64,000 nucleotides of DNA, taken from positions 4,402,001 to 4,466,000 of the forward strand of contig CM059203.1 of NCBI GenBank assembly GCA_030323885.1, given 5' to 3'. Position numbers and translations under genes: made by a program. Positions 52,773-63,654 of this stretch are shown here, piece by piece. The notes under the pieces were generated by a model, which was given only the letters and a program-made list of their open reading frames with translations, was not told the DNA's origin and made no database searches. The stretch's first letter is position 1. Each line of letters opens with the position of its first letter. Origin of the DNA: Branchipolynoe longqiensis. Taxonomy: Eukaryota > Annelida > Polychaeta > Phyllodocida > Polynoidae.

Positions 52773-53109
52773 CAACAAGTTTATTTTATTAAACAACGCC
52801 TCTAGAGCACATTTATTTTCATATCATCGTCCATTGGACATCAAACATATGGTCATTCTGACATATTTCTTTAAAGGAAACTCACTGCCGCCACATAGGC
52901 TACTCTTTCCAATAGGCAGCAAGAGGTCTTTTATATGCACTTTCCCACAGACAGCACAGCGCGTACCACAGCCTTTGATGAACCAGTTGTGGACCATAAG
53001 TTTGAATGGAAAATAGCCCAAACTGCAAACGTGTCCACTGAGAAGGACCGATCGGATGACCCACACCTTCACAGGTGGAAACGCTACCGCCTGAGCTACG
53101 TCCCGCTCC
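52773..53109 (-). mobile_element. SINE-C, full length with 12-bp target duplication
   Basis: tRNA-like head at the right end (complement of CTACCGCCTGAGCTACGTCC). ATGGCTTACTAA at 52,761-52,772 and ATGGCATACTAA at 53,110-53,121 flank it. Confidence 0.9.
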
Positions 53110-53261
53110 ATGGCATACTAAGAAGTTCACAACCTCAATTAACAATGACAACAAAATGGCTAGAGAAGAGTAAACTCTTCCCAACGCAAGAGCTGCATAA
53201 GATACAAACAGGCAACAGGATCTCCTAAGATTGTATGCATACAGCAAATCTCAAACCAAAT

Positions 53262-53595
53262 TTGTTTGTTGTTTTACGTCCTAGCAACATCTAAGGTCAT
53301 ATCAGGATGGGTACTGACTTGTGGCAGACAGCACTCATGGCTATTTTATAGTGCTGCCCCACTGGGAAATCAGGCCGCCGGCACCATGACCTGATATCCC
53401 ACTCAGTCACATTATCCTGAGGCCCAGCTAACCAGTCCTTGCCCTATCCTAATAATGACGAGCACCAGGCTAGGAAGTGACAAGTATAAATTTTTATGTC
53501 ATTGGTTTGACTCGACCAGGAACCAAACTCGCGAACTTGCGATCCTCCGCAAGCGAGTCCGGTGCTCTACCGATTCGGCCACCGCACCCTGTCTC
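53262..53595 (-). mobile_element. SINE-A2, full length
   Basis: Minus-strand head GTGGCCGAATCGGTAGAGCA with a strong anticodon-arm-like inverted repeat, then the common core and tail. Confidence 0.85.
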
Positions 53596-53599
53596 AAAC

Positions 53600-53800
53600 C
53601 GCAAAACCCCTGGTGAGGTTACAAACAAAGTGCACAAGGAGCAACAATGTTCGTTACTACCAATGGTGAAATCAAAGTGCAGTGCATATGATCGCAGTGG
53701 CAATATTTGGAATAAACTGCCAGCTGCAACATCAAATTCAGAAAACATAGCTGTGTTTAAGAAACTACTAAAAAATAATGTAACCTAGAAAAACAGATGA
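53600..53800 (+). pseudogene. LINE-eta C-terminal scrap
   Basis: SKCSAYDRSGNIWNKLPAAT and FKKLLKNN followed by a stop match the last 50 residues typical of CR1/L2-type RT ORFs. The rest is truncated. Confidence 0.6.
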
Positions 53801-53995
53801 TGTCTAAATGGAATAACACAAAGTATAGTAAAAGCTGGATTTTGGATGGTTTGCACTCCACAAAAAGTTACAAGCCATAAACAGGAAGCAAGAAAACCTA
53901 AATTATTACTCAAACTAAATTCAGAAGATTTAAATCAAATTGGATTAGTGTTGCTTATCCGTTATGAGCAGTGTAAATAAATTCGTCACTAACAC

Positions 53996-54326
53996 ATTTG
54001 GTGTTCTCTGTGGCAGAGTGGTTACAGTGTCTGACTTTTTTCTAGAGTGTCAGACTCCTAATCTGAAGGTCGGTGGTTCAATTCCCTGTGCCTTCCCCGC
54101 CCCCCCCCCCTCTCCCGCCGCTGCTAATTTGGATTTCCACCACTGTGTATAACTTACAGCGTCATCAAAGGCCGGTTGCTCTCATACCATGTCTATGTGG
54201 TGTGGGAGGTTAAAAATCCCTTACATCGGTAAAAGTGTAGGCTCGGGCTTTCTATCGACAAACTGTCTAATGGTGAAAACAAGTCTATTCAGACTTATCC
54301 ATGATAGGCAGTATACATCTTCAATA
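53996..54326 (+). mobile_element. SINE-D, full length
   Basis: Head GTGTTCTCTGTGGCAGAGTG, anticodon-like CTCCTAA, B box GGTGGTTCAATTCCC, a poly-C insertion, then the common body to TATACATCTTCAATAACAAC. Confidence 0.8.
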
Positions 54327-54429
54327 ACAACAACAACAAAAACAAAAAACCGCCCCCTCCCCCCCCAAAAAAAACCCACAGAAGAAAAACAGCACAGACA
54401 AATTATTATTAAGTATTAGTAAAACACAG

Positions 54430-54505
54430 ACTTCCCACTTCTTGCCAGTCCAAGGCTAGTGTCCTAACCATTAGTCTATCTAGGAACCCTGATGCAATCA
54501 TTTAA
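54430..54505 (-). mobile_element. SINE-E head fragment
   Basis: The complement reads TAGACTAATGGTTAGGACAC, an A-box-like tRNA start. A second copy is at 55,222-55,290. Confidence 0.5.
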
Positions 54506-54527
54506 TCCATGCTTACTTGTCTAAGTG

Positions 54528-54567
54528 TCAACTATTCTCTAAGGCAACGGCCTTAGAGAATAGTTGA
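54528..54567. other. Perfect 18-bp stem, 4-nt loop
   Basis: 54,528-54,545 and 54,550-54,567 are perfectly complementary (start TCAACTATTCTCTAAGGC) around AACG. No surrounding gene. Confidence 0.85.
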
Positions 54568-54904
54568 AGGATGCATTTATTTGAAGAAGCATTATTACTA
54601 TACTCACTTATGCCCTTCTAAATTGTTTGCATCCATAATTGATTTATTACTGACGATTACACATATATACAAGCAATTCCCTTACATGTATATTATATAT
54701 ATGATGTATAACGCAATTTACGAGTATAAATACAAGGGTAAAATTTACATTTTATGTTTCCTCTGTGGCACATTGGTGGAGTGCCCCCCCCCCCCCACAC
54801 ACACAGCTTGTACCTAATCCTGGTCACGGCACCCAGCATCGTTAGATGACACAAATGGCCATTGCACTAAGCGGGACTTTGCCCGCTAATGTTGGGTGGC
54901 CTGT

Positions 54905-55140
54905 GATGTTCTCTGTGGCGGAGTGGTTAGAGTGTCTGACTTTATTCTAGGTCAGACTCCTAATCTGAGGGTCGGCAGTTCGATTCCCCGTTCCCCCAGA
55001 TCTGCCAATTTGGATTTCCACCGCTGTATATAACTTACAGCGTCATCAAAGGCCGGTTGCTCTCATACCATGTCTATGTGGTGCGGGAGGTTAAAAATCC
55101 CTTGCGTCGGTAAAAGTGTAGGCTCGGGCTTTCTATTAAC
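54905..55140 (+). mobile_element. SINE-D, 3' truncated
   Basis: Head GTTCTCTGTGGCGGAGTGGT, CTCCTAA loop, B box GGCAGTTCGATTCCCC and most of the body. Confidence 0.78.
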
Positions 55141-55142
55141 CA

Positions 55143-55216
55143 GCAGTGGAATGAGGAAGACCAGTCGTCTATGACTGAAATTTCCCCTGCTTAAACAACT
55201 AATGGACCAAAAAAAA
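55143..55216 (+). mobile_element. SINE-B tail only
   Basis: AGCAGTGGAATGAGGAAGAC to AACTAATGGACC and an A run, joined directly to a truncated SINE-D body. Confidence 0.72.
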
Positions 55217-55221
55217 ACAAA

Positions 55222-55290
55222 CTCTTATTGCCATTCAAGGGCCAGCATCCTAACCATTAATCTACTTAGGCTCCCTGATTCAATCACCCT
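55222..55290 (-). mobile_element. SINE-E head fragment, copy 2
   Basis: AGGGCCAGCATCCTAACCAT, then TAATCTACTTAGGC (complement of a tRNA-like start). Confidence 0.5.
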
Positions 55291-56504
55291 ATCCACACCT
55301 AATTTTCTGTGTGTGCGACAGACTTTGGCAAGTTTCATCGAATCATGGCGTTTTAAGTTTTAAATCCACATTCAGTTCTTACTCTGTGGGTTTGAGGCTA
55401 AATAGACTGCATCGCCATTCCAGTGGCGCGGTGCATTGTGGGATGCGTCAAAGCAAAACAAATCCACGAGAGGCACATCGCACATGCTAATACATTGGGT
55501 GCAGCTATGAAATGTGATAGTTTCAGCTCATCTCAGCTCTTGTTTGAAACATAGAATACCAACTAAAAAAATATATATATTAAATTAAGATATTAATATT
55601 TTATCCAGCATTGCATTTACATCAATATAATCAGCACATCTTATGCCATGTGCATTTAGATTTAGACAAATCTGGGCACTCAGACTAGTGTTAGAGCCAT
55701 AGCCAGAGTCAGATTTACTTATTTTATTCATGTTTTTATTTATATCCTATGGTTAACATGGTTAATGACATATGTAGAAATAGAAAATGAGTAGGGTTAA
55801 TCATATATTGGTTATATATTTCTTTAAAACTAATTTTTGTTGACACAGTTGACATTTTAATATTTAGAACAATAATTACTTATGTCTAATCAATAGGGAT
55901 GTAAACATCAGCCTGTAAAGTGACTGAAATTGTATGTTTCTTAGCTCAAAAGGCTTAATTCTGGAGAGTTGTGTCTTAAACATATTCATATTCATATTAT
56001 TATATTCCATCCATGTTTATGACAAATTGCTATGTATCTTTATTAATTTTGAATAAAATCGAAGTTTTGCCCTACGCGTATCGGCAAACTCAATGGCTGT
56101 ACGCCTTTGCTTTGCTGCCAGCGCAGTTGGAACGGTGATCTAGTCTATTGTACCACATGTGGGTTCGAGGCTATTTACGCGACTGACTACTTGCTTCCAA
56201 GATCCCATCCATTCCCCTTTGGCGCTAGCAATTCAACAGCAAAGCCATCAAGCTATTCTGTTAAGTAATGTCCCCCCTCCCACCCCTGACCGACAACATT
56301 ATTTATGTGGCAATTACTAAATTGCTTACAGCTCGCATTAATCATATATATAGAGATACCAAGAAAGAGCTAGAACAAACCAAGACAGCTCTCCAACATG
56401 TGTACCCCGAAGGCAATAAATATTTGTTAAAATAATCTGTGTCTGTTAAAGCAACGTGTTAAACTAAGACAAAGGATAGAGAAAGGAAACGTACAGCAAC
56501 ATAT
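55291..56504. other. Unassigned 1.2-kb stretch
   Basis: AT-rich, with no credible ORF on either strand. A fragment near 56,040-56,130 resembles one end of the MITE at 3,460. Confidence 0.45.
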
Positions 56505-56580
56505 TAAGCAAAAGACCAGTGCCCCGGCGCTGACAAAATATGTATTCAAATGAATAAAAATATTTACCAAAAAAAAATAA
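56505..56580 (+). mobile_element. Retroposon F 3' fragment
   Basis: AAGACCAGTGCCCCGGCGCT, then ATTCAAATGAATAAAAATAT and an A run. The loop is CCCG-like here, but stem pairing is retained. Confidence 0.6.
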
Positions 56581-56620
56581 AAATAAAAATGCTGTCTTAA
56601 TTCTCAGTTAGGAGTTAGAC

Positions 56621-57017
56621 TTTAAGGCTCTGTCTCACATCACCGGGATGAGGAAACGGAAAGAAACCAAACAAAGTATGTTGATATCCGACAAAGTCCC
56701 GTTTGTGTCCATCGCATATCCGTTGATATCCGACCCGATCCATAACAAGTTTTGAGCATGCACAAAACTTGTAATGGATTGCACCGGACTGTCCATTCCT
56801 CATCCGTTCCTGTCCGTTCCTGTCCGTTCCCGTCCATTACATATCGATTACCCATCCATTACCTGTCCGTTACCCATCCGTTACCCATCCGTTACCCATC
56901 CGTTACCGGTCCGTTACATAATCGATACATTTCAAGTCCGAATAACACCAGACTAGAATATTCTTTGTCCGGTTCTGTCGGTTGCACAATCCGCCATAGT
57001 GTGACAGGCACTTTAGA
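56621..57017. mobile_element. MITE with TGTCACA-type ends and CCGTTAC interior
   Basis: TTTAAGGCTCTGTCTCACAT pairs imperfectly with the complement of ATAGTGTGACAGGCACTTTA. The interior is an 11-bp CCATCCGTTAC array at 56,790-56,935, echoed by CGGATATCCG-like words on the left. Confidence 0.62.
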
Positions 57018-57099
57018 TTTAGAGTTCCAACCTCCCTTGTCAGGGGCATTTATTTCAGAGAGGAATGTATTTGAATGGCAAACTTCCTTGAAGTCGGGA

Positions 57100-57445
57100 C
57101 CAGACGGGATGGCCGAATGAGTTAGAGCACCCGTCTCCCATGCTGGTAGATTGTGGGTTCGAACCCTGGTCGAGTCAAACCAATGACTTAAAAATTGATA
57201 CTTGTCGCTTCCAGCCAGGCGCTCGGCATTAATAGGATAGGGCAAGGACTGGTTGGCTCAGTGTCAGGATAATGTGACTGAGTGGGATATCAGGTCATGG
57301 TGCCGGCGGCCTGGTTTCCCAGTGGGACAGCACTATAAAGTCGCCATGAATGCACACTGTCGCAAGTTGGTACCCTTCCTGATATGACCTTAGTTGTGGC
57401 CAGGAGGTAAAACTCCAACAACCAACCTTAGATGTTGCTAGGATG
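57100..57445 (+). mobile_element. SINE-A, full length
   Basis: Head CCAGACGGGATGGCCGAATG through core. The tail is partly duplicated (TATGACCTTAGTTG, then a second ACCTTAGATGTTGCTAGGAT). Confidence 0.85.
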
Positions 57446-57784
57446 GAAGCTCTTCGGCAGCCATTCCTGCCTCACGTTGAATACAGCTGGTTGTTACACA
57501 CTGCTTCCCAACCATTAGCGCTCGATCAATTATTGATGCAGCCTGGTGCAGTGTCAATGAAAGGCTTACATTGAGGGTAGATGCTAAATGGTTATAGCAT
57601 TATCATCACCGGATATTGATGTCACACCTAGGCAATCAATGAGTCATTGATTTGAGGTTTTGCATTCCACTCTAGCAACAACTCAGGTCATATCATAACA
57701 ATGCAGAAAGTATGGCAGATTTTATAGATACAATATTTACTTCCCGGAGAGGTCAGAGATGACCATGTTTCAAGCGGCACACAC
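57446..57784. other. Unassigned stretch
   Basis: A SINE tail-like word (GCAACAACTCAGGTCATATC) lies near 57,675; otherwise nothing is recognised. Confidence 0.4.
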
Positions 57785-58015
57785 TTTTTTTGGGGTACAT
57801 TAGTTGTTTAAGTAGGGGAAATTTCAGTCACAGGTGATTGGTCTTCCTCATTCCACTGCTCCTTGCCCTATCCTAATAATGCCGAGCACCTGGCTAGGAA
57901 GCGACAAGTATCAATTTTTAAGTCATTGGTTTGACTCAACCAGGATTCAAACCCAGGACCCCACGATCTACCACACGGGAGACGGACGCTCTAACTCATT
58001 TGGCCATCCCGTCTG
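57785..58015 (-). mobile_element. SINE-B
   Basis: Complement of the B tail (TTAGTTGTTTAAGTAGGGGA, then CTTCCTCATTCCACTGCTCC) joined to the shared core and tRNA-like head (GGCCATCCCGTCTGG). Confidence 0.82.
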
Positions 58016-58019
58016 GATT

Positions 58020-58215
58020 GTTATAATCTACCTTATTTTAGTTTGAAGTAACTTATATCGTAAATGGCCAACTTTTGAGATATTTGAAGTGTAAACATGT
58101 CAAATTAGTTTTGGCAAGCATGTAAAAAAAACAGACACCATAGGCTTCTGCAGTAACGCTTCTATTCAATTGGCTCAGTATTCCCATCTATGTGGCAACA
58201 CATGCGTAATAAGGT
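58020..58215 (-). mobile_element. TTAA-class MITE fragment
   Basis: TAATCTACCTTATTTTAGTT, then TTTGAGATATTTGAAGTGTA. The right part is replaced by a SINE-A fragment (58,205-58,350). Confidence 0.6.
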
Positions 58216-58350
58216 CACATCAAGATGGCTATCAACTTTTGACAATGTGAACTCATGATAGTGCTTCTGCCACTGTGGTACCACACCACTGGCACCACGA
58301 CACAATATCCCAATCAGGCCCATTATCCTGACACTGAACCAACTAAAACA
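58205..58350 (-). mobile_element. SINE-A fragment, diverged
   Basis: AAGGTCACATCAAGATGG, then CACAATATCCCAATCAGGCC. Old copy. Confidence 0.55.
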
Positions 58351-58372
58351 GTCATCCACCTGTTCTAGAGAT

Positions 58373-58678
58373 TAGGCGCGGTGGCCAAATCGGTAGATAC
58401 ATATTATTGAGCGTTTGGTTCCTGGTCAAGTCAAACCAATGACTTATAAAATTGATACTTGTCGCTTCATAGCCTGGTGCTCGACATTAATAGGATATGG
58501 CAAGGACTGGTTAGGTCAGTGTCAGGATAATGTGACTGAGTGGGATATCGGGTCATGGTGGCCTGATTTCCCAGTGGAGCAGCACTATAAAATCGCCATG
58601 AGTGGACACTGCCACAAGTCGATACCCGTCCTGATATGACCATATATGTTGCCAGGATGTAAAACTCCAACAACCAAC
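58373..58678 (+). mobile_element. SINE-A2
   Basis: Head GGCGCGGTGGCCAAATCGGT, with the middle of the head deleted. Core and tail end AAAACTCCAACAACCAACC. Confidence 0.8.
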
Positions 58679-58725
58679 CAATCTACTGTTTTAGAGATTC
58701 CCAAGAGCCAAGCGAGGCAGGTTAA

Positions 58726-59071
58726 GGCTGCATAGTCCGATGAAATATCAAATTTTCAAAACCAAACCAATTATCTAGATTTGATTCTACATATCTAACT
58801 TAGATACTGATGCACTTATTAAAATTTGTTTCTGCATAAAAGGCAATACTGAGTCAATTGAACAGAACCTGTTACTGCAGAAGTCTATGGTGTCAGAGTT
58901 TTGGCAAACTTGCCAAAACTAATTTTCCATGTTTGCACTCAAAATATCTCAACAGTTTACCATTTAAAATAAACGTAACTTTGAACTAATGTAAAGTAGA
59001 TACTAGTGATCGATCTCATATATTTATCTCAGAAAAAATACAGAAATTCAAAACCATCGGTCTATGCAACT
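58726..59071 (+). mobile_element. TTAA-class MITE, complete
   Basis: Left TIR GGCTGCATAGTCCGATG, right end CATCGGTCTATGCAACT, with TTAA at 58,722-58,725 and 59,072-59,075. 346 bp. Confidence 0.76.
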
Positions 59072-59344
59072 TTAAATAAGTTAAAATGTAAGTCTTTGGT
59101 TGGACTTGGCGGCGGATAAAGGTTGACTCAGTCTAAAAGCGAGGCCTTTGTACTTGGTTAAATGGAAAGAGAATATCTTAAAGGCACTAGAAGTTGGTTT
59201 TCAAACATAATAAAGCAGTTTATGACGTCATGACGTTGATATGACGTCGCTATGACGTTGTCAAGATGCATTGTGCTCAAGGGAATATTTCTGAATAAGC
59301 AATATGTTTGGGTTGACCTGCCCTAGGCAGAATTTGACTGTTAG

Positions 59345-60392
59345 TGTTTCCTAGTTTGTGCCACAGTGTTTCCTAGTTTGTGCCACAGTGTGTGCCACAG
59401 TGTGTACCACAGGGTGTGCCACAGTGTGTGCCACAGTGTGTGCCGCAGTGTGTGCCACAGTGTGTGCCACAGTGTGTGCCACAGTGTGTGCCACAATGTG
59501 TGCCACAGAATGTGCCACAGTGTGTGCCACAGTGTGTCCCAGTGTTTCCTAGTTTGTGCCACAGTGTGTGCCACAGTGTGTGCCACAGTGTGTGTCCCCA
59601 TGTTTCCTAGTTTGTGCCACAGTGTGTGCCACAGTATGTGCCACAGTGTGTGCCACAGTGCGTGCCACAGTGTGTGTCCCAGTGTTTCCTAGTGTGCGCC
59701 ATAGTGTGTGCCACAGTGTGTGCCACAGTGTGTGTCCCAGTGTTTCCTAGTTTGTGCCACAGTGTATGCCACAGTGTGTGCCACAGTGTGTGCCACAGTG
59801 TGTGCCACAGTGTGTGCCACAGTGTGTGCCACCGTGTGTGTCCCCGTGTTTCCTAGTTTGTGCCACAGTGTGTGCCACAGTGTGTGCCACAGTGTGTGCC
59901 ACAGTGTGTGCCACAGTGTGTGCCACAGTGTGTGCCACAGTGTGTGTCCCAGTGTTTCCTAGTTTGTGCCACAGTGTGTGCCACAGTGTGCCACAGTGTG
60001 TGCCACAGTGTGTGCCACAGTGTGTGTCACAGTGTGTGTCACAGTGTGCGTCCCCGTGTTTCCTAGTTTGTGCCACAGTGTGTGCCACAGTGTGTGCCAC
60101 AGTGTGTGCCACAGTGTGTGCCACAGTGTGTGCCACAGTGTGTGCCACAGTGTGTGCCACAGTGTGTGCCACAGTGTGTGCCACAGTGTGCCACAGTGTG
60201 TGTCCCAGTGCTTCCTATAGTGTGCCATAGAGTGTGCCACAGTGTGTGCCACAGTGTGTGCCACAGTGTGTGTCCCAGTGTTTCCTAGTTTGTGCCACAG
60301 TGTATGTCACAGTGTATGTCACAGTGTGTGCCACAGTGTGTGCCACAGTGTGTGCCACAGTGTGTACCACAGTGTGTGCCACAATGTATATC
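59345..60392. repeat. 10-bp satellite TGTGCCACAG with punctuation units
   Basis: About 1.05 kb. Runs of TGTGCCACAG are broken about eight times by CCCAGTGTTTCCTAGTTTG. Cys/Val/His/Ser-rich and His/Thr/Trp ORFs on both strands are by-products of a 10-bp phase. Confidence 0.95.
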
Positions 60393-60730
60393 TCAATATA
60401 TGTATATCAGTTAAAGTTATCTATGTCTTTATCTATATATGTACATATCTACATATCTATATAACTATCAATAGATATATATCTATCTACAATTTTCAAA
60501 TCCAGCTCATGTGACACCTGCGCAGGCCTAATGGCATATGACCCGGTGTGGGGAGAAGATAAACTATCCTGGAACGCACCGGAACGCCGTAAATGGCAGA
60601 AAGGTCCAGAATTTGACGAAATAAAAGCATAATGAATAAATAATATAATAAATATATATTAAATAGCACAAGCCTACTCCGCCCATTTTATACTCATATA
60701 ATTATTTATATATCACATAATATCAATAAT
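60393..60730. other. Unassigned stretch with AT microsatellites
   Basis: ATCTATATATGTACATATCT-type repeats at 60,395-60,490, then unassigned sequence. Confidence 0.45.
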
Positions 60731-60732
60731 TG

Positions 60733-61067
60733 TTTGTTGTTTTATGTCCTAGCAACATCTAAGGTCATATCATGACATGACGGCTGCCAACTTGTGACAG
60801 TGTGCACTCATGGTGGTTTATAGTGCTGTCCCACTGGGAAACCAGGCCACCGGCACCATGACCTGGTATCCCACTCAGTCACATTATCCTGACACTGAGC
60901 ACACCAGTCCTTGCCCTGTCCTAATAATGCCGAGCGCCGGGCTAGGAAGCGACAAGTATCAATTTTTAAGTCATTGGTTTGACTCAACCAAGGTTCGAAC
61001 CCATGACCCCACGATCTACCAGCACGGAAGACGGATGCTCTAACTCATTCGGCCATCCCGTCTGGTC
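60733..61067 (-). mobile_element. SINE-A, full length
   Basis: Tail TTGTTTGTTGTTTTATGTCC at left, head complement CATTCGGCCATCCCGTCTGG at right. ACATAATAT occurs just outside both ends, a likely target duplication. Confidence 0.85.
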
Positions 61068-61231
61068 TGACATAATATATATAATGACACCAATTCCCTC
61101 ATGTATCTTTATAGTCGCATAATGCATTATACATCACATATATATATATAACTTTTTATATATAAATATATAGATATACAGAGGATAACAATAATAATAT
61201 GTCATATTCCCTTATGTATCTTTATACGTTG

Positions 61232-61293
61232 GCAGTATGCTCACAGAGGCAAGCTGTGTTGAGAGAGTTGACGACGAAAGAGCATGTAGCCTA
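61232..61293 (+). repeat. Long-range inverted repeat, left arm
   Basis: GCAGTATGCTCACAGAGGC onward to GCATGTAGCCT. It matches the complement of 63,655-63,709 with a few differences. Confidence 0.75.
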
Positions 61294-62001
61294 AAGGGCG
61301 CATTCCTTACACGCGGTATGCGAATGTGAATGCGACAAAAAATCGAACTGCCTTGAAGTCTATGGGCTACATTCCTTACACACGGTATGCAGCATGTGGC
61401 ATGCAGCATGAGGCATGCATCAACTCGATCGGTTCCTATAGCGATTGGTGCGGCATGCAGTATGTGGCACGCGGTGTGCGAATAGAAACATCAGTCACAC
61501 TTGTCCATTAGTTTTAGACGAGGAGAGGTGACTGAGCATTACGGAATGGTCACACACAAGGGTGCTGAGGGGAAACATATGGTAGTGGTGGTGGTGGGGT
61601 TCAGTCAGTCGCACTTGTCCATTAGTTTTAGACGAGGAGAGGCAACTGAGCATTACAGAACGGTCACACACAAGGGTGCTGAGGGGAAACATATGGTAGT
61701 GGTGGTGGTGGGGGTTCGGGTTGGTAAAAATGCTACCAGAGCCATAAAAATATGAATACTTATCTATAATTTGGTAATTATAAAGGTAGGAACCCCCATG
61801 TGACGTACTAAGAGGTAAATAGATATAAATGCAATATTAGGTCATATTCAGTGCAGTATTGAGTATACTTGTTTATTTATATTTTTTAAATATAGCCAGT
61901 CATGTGCCGCATGCCGCATGCCGCGTGTAAGGAATCATGCCATTCGCATACTGCATGCCACATACTGCATACCACATACCTCGTGTAAGGAATCCGCCCT
62001 T
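61294..62001. mobile_element. MITE with TA duplication and GCATGC-word interior
   Basis: AAGGGCGCATTCCTTACACG (61,294) pairs with the complement of CGTGTAAGGAATCCGCCCTT (ends 62,001), with TA on both sides. GCATGCAGCATG-type words pack both subterminal zones. A two-copy 114-bp tandem repeat lies in the middle. Confidence 0.75.
61498..61725 (+). repeat. Two-copy 114-bp tandem repeat
   Basis: CACTTGTCCATTAGTTTTAG occurs at 61,498 and 61,612; each unit ends in GTAGTGGTGGTGGTGGG. Confidence 0.9.
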
Positions 62002-62012
62002 TATAGTACACT

Positions 62013-62595
62013 AAAGCCCTGTTCACACACGGGCGTTAAGTCGCCTCAACTAGTTTGCCTTGTCTAGTTCCCGTTCGACTCACATTGGTTGTGTGGACAC
62101 TATGCTGAGGTGACTTCAGTCTGAGTCGCCTCATCTAGTTCGCTTCAACTAGACCACCTCGCGAGGTAGTCTAGATGAAGCGAACTAGCTTAAGTCGGCC
62201 CAGCTTGCTTGTGTGGATGGTAGCGGTTTACTTTGAGGCGGCTTAAGCAAAAGTGCATATTATATAATTTGGTCTATTAAACTTCCAGCTGTGCACAGAT
62301 ATTTTATCATCATATATTTTTAGGTTTTCACTGCCCAGCAGAAGTTTTGATCGTTCCAAAACAATACGATTCGGTCGATACATATCTAGGTCAAACCCAC
62401 ACTCTCTCATGGTGATGTCGACTAATCGAAACTAGCGCTGGTTAGTATGGACTTGCTCATGCGCAGATATCAATTTCCGCCTTAAACCGCCCCAAGTACT
62501 GCATGTGTGGACACGACTCACTTTCACGCCTAGTTCGCCTCATCTAGTTCGCCTCATCTAGTTCGGCCTAAAGTTGTGTGTGTGAACAACCTATC
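62013..62595. mobile_element. MITE with GTTCACACAC ends and CTAGTTCGCC interior
   Basis: GTTCACACACGGGCG (62,021) pairs with the complement of GTGTGTGAAC (62,577-62,586). CATCTAGTTCGCCT and its complement AGGCGAACTAG-like words fill both halves. No ORF. Confidence 0.6.
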
Positions 62596-62814
62596 TAGCC
62601 TATCTACATACACCGGAAATGTGCCGACATCTCCGTTGGCGTTCTCCATGTAAAACCGACACTAATTAGTATAAATCACCTAAGCGTCGCCCCCCCTGGC
62701 GCTTATCAATGCCATCAGAGTCTCAGGAGATATATATCACGTGACATCAAACATGGCGACACCAAACTAATCATACATTGCAGACATGAGTCGCCTAAGA
62801 TCGAAAACGAGACG
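62596..62814. other. Unassigned stretch
   Basis: No feature recognised. Confidence 0.35.
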
Positions 62815-63148
62815 ACCAGACTGGATGGCCGAATGAGTTGAACGTCCGTCTCCCGCTTTGGTAGATCGTGGGATTCCAACCCATGGATTCCAAACCTGGT
62901 CGAGTCAAACTAATTATTTAAAAATTGATACTTGTCGCTTGCTGCTAGCCAGGCGCTCGGCATTATTAGGATATGGCAAGGACTGGTTGGCTCAGCATCA
63001 GGATAATGTGACTGAGTGGGATATCAGGTCATGGTGCTGGCGGCCTGGTCTCCCTTAGTGGGGCAGCAGTATAAAGTCACAATGAGTGCGCACTGTCACA
63101 AGTCGGTACTGGTCCTGATATGACCTTAGATGTTGCCAGGATGTAAGA
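62815..63148 (+). mobile_element. SINE-A, near full length
   Basis: Head CCAGACTGGATGGCCGAATG, core and tail to GATGTTGCCAGGATGTAAG. Confidence 0.83.
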
Positions 63149-63279
63149 TTTTAAAGTGACGGATGCAAAGGAATGCGCTCTCTATATAAAATAGAAGCGC
63201 AACATGCTCAACTCACGAGAAACTAATTACACAGACGGACAATAAAAACACAATTCACTACAATAGACATTCATAGAGG

Positions 63280-63585
63280 TTGGTTGGTTGTTGGAGTTTT
63301 AAGTCCTGGAAACACCTAAGGTCATACCAGGAAGGGTACTGACTTGTGACATTGTGCCCCACTGGTAATCAGGCCGCCAGCACCGTCATGACCTGATATC
63401 CCACTCAGTCACATTATCCTGACACTGAGCCAACCAATCCCTACCCTATCCTTTTAATGCCGAGTGGCAGGCTCGGAAGCGACAAGTATCAATTTTGTAA
63501 GTCATTGGCTTGACTCGACCGGGAATCGAACTCCCGACCTTCCGCACGGGAGGCATGCGCTCTACTGATTCGGCTACTCCGTCCA
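63280..63585 (-). mobile_element. SINE-A2
   Basis: Tail complement AGTTTTAAGTCCTGGAAAC; the head on the minus strand is GTAGCCGAATCAGTAGAGCG with B box GAGTTCGATTCCCGG. Confidence 0.82.
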
Positions 63586-63654
63586 GTGCGAATTCCTTAA
63601 ATAAAAGTTAACCATATATCATGTGAGGTTCGCAATCACATATCTCTAAGCGTG

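Noticed and set aside
53996..54090. A functional tRNA-Arg(CCT) gene
   Set aside because: The anticodon and B-box regions look tRNA-like, but the anticodon arm is split by an insertion, the acceptor stem does not pair, and the sequence continues into a dispersed SINE body.
54528..54567. miRNA precursor
   Set aside because: The 18-bp stem is too short and perfectly paired, unlike animal pre-miRNAs.
59341..60514. Overlapping Cys/Val/His/Ser ORFs resembling keratin-associated proteins
   Set aside because: They come from a 10-bp satellite read in all frames and both strands; no start context or unique sequence.
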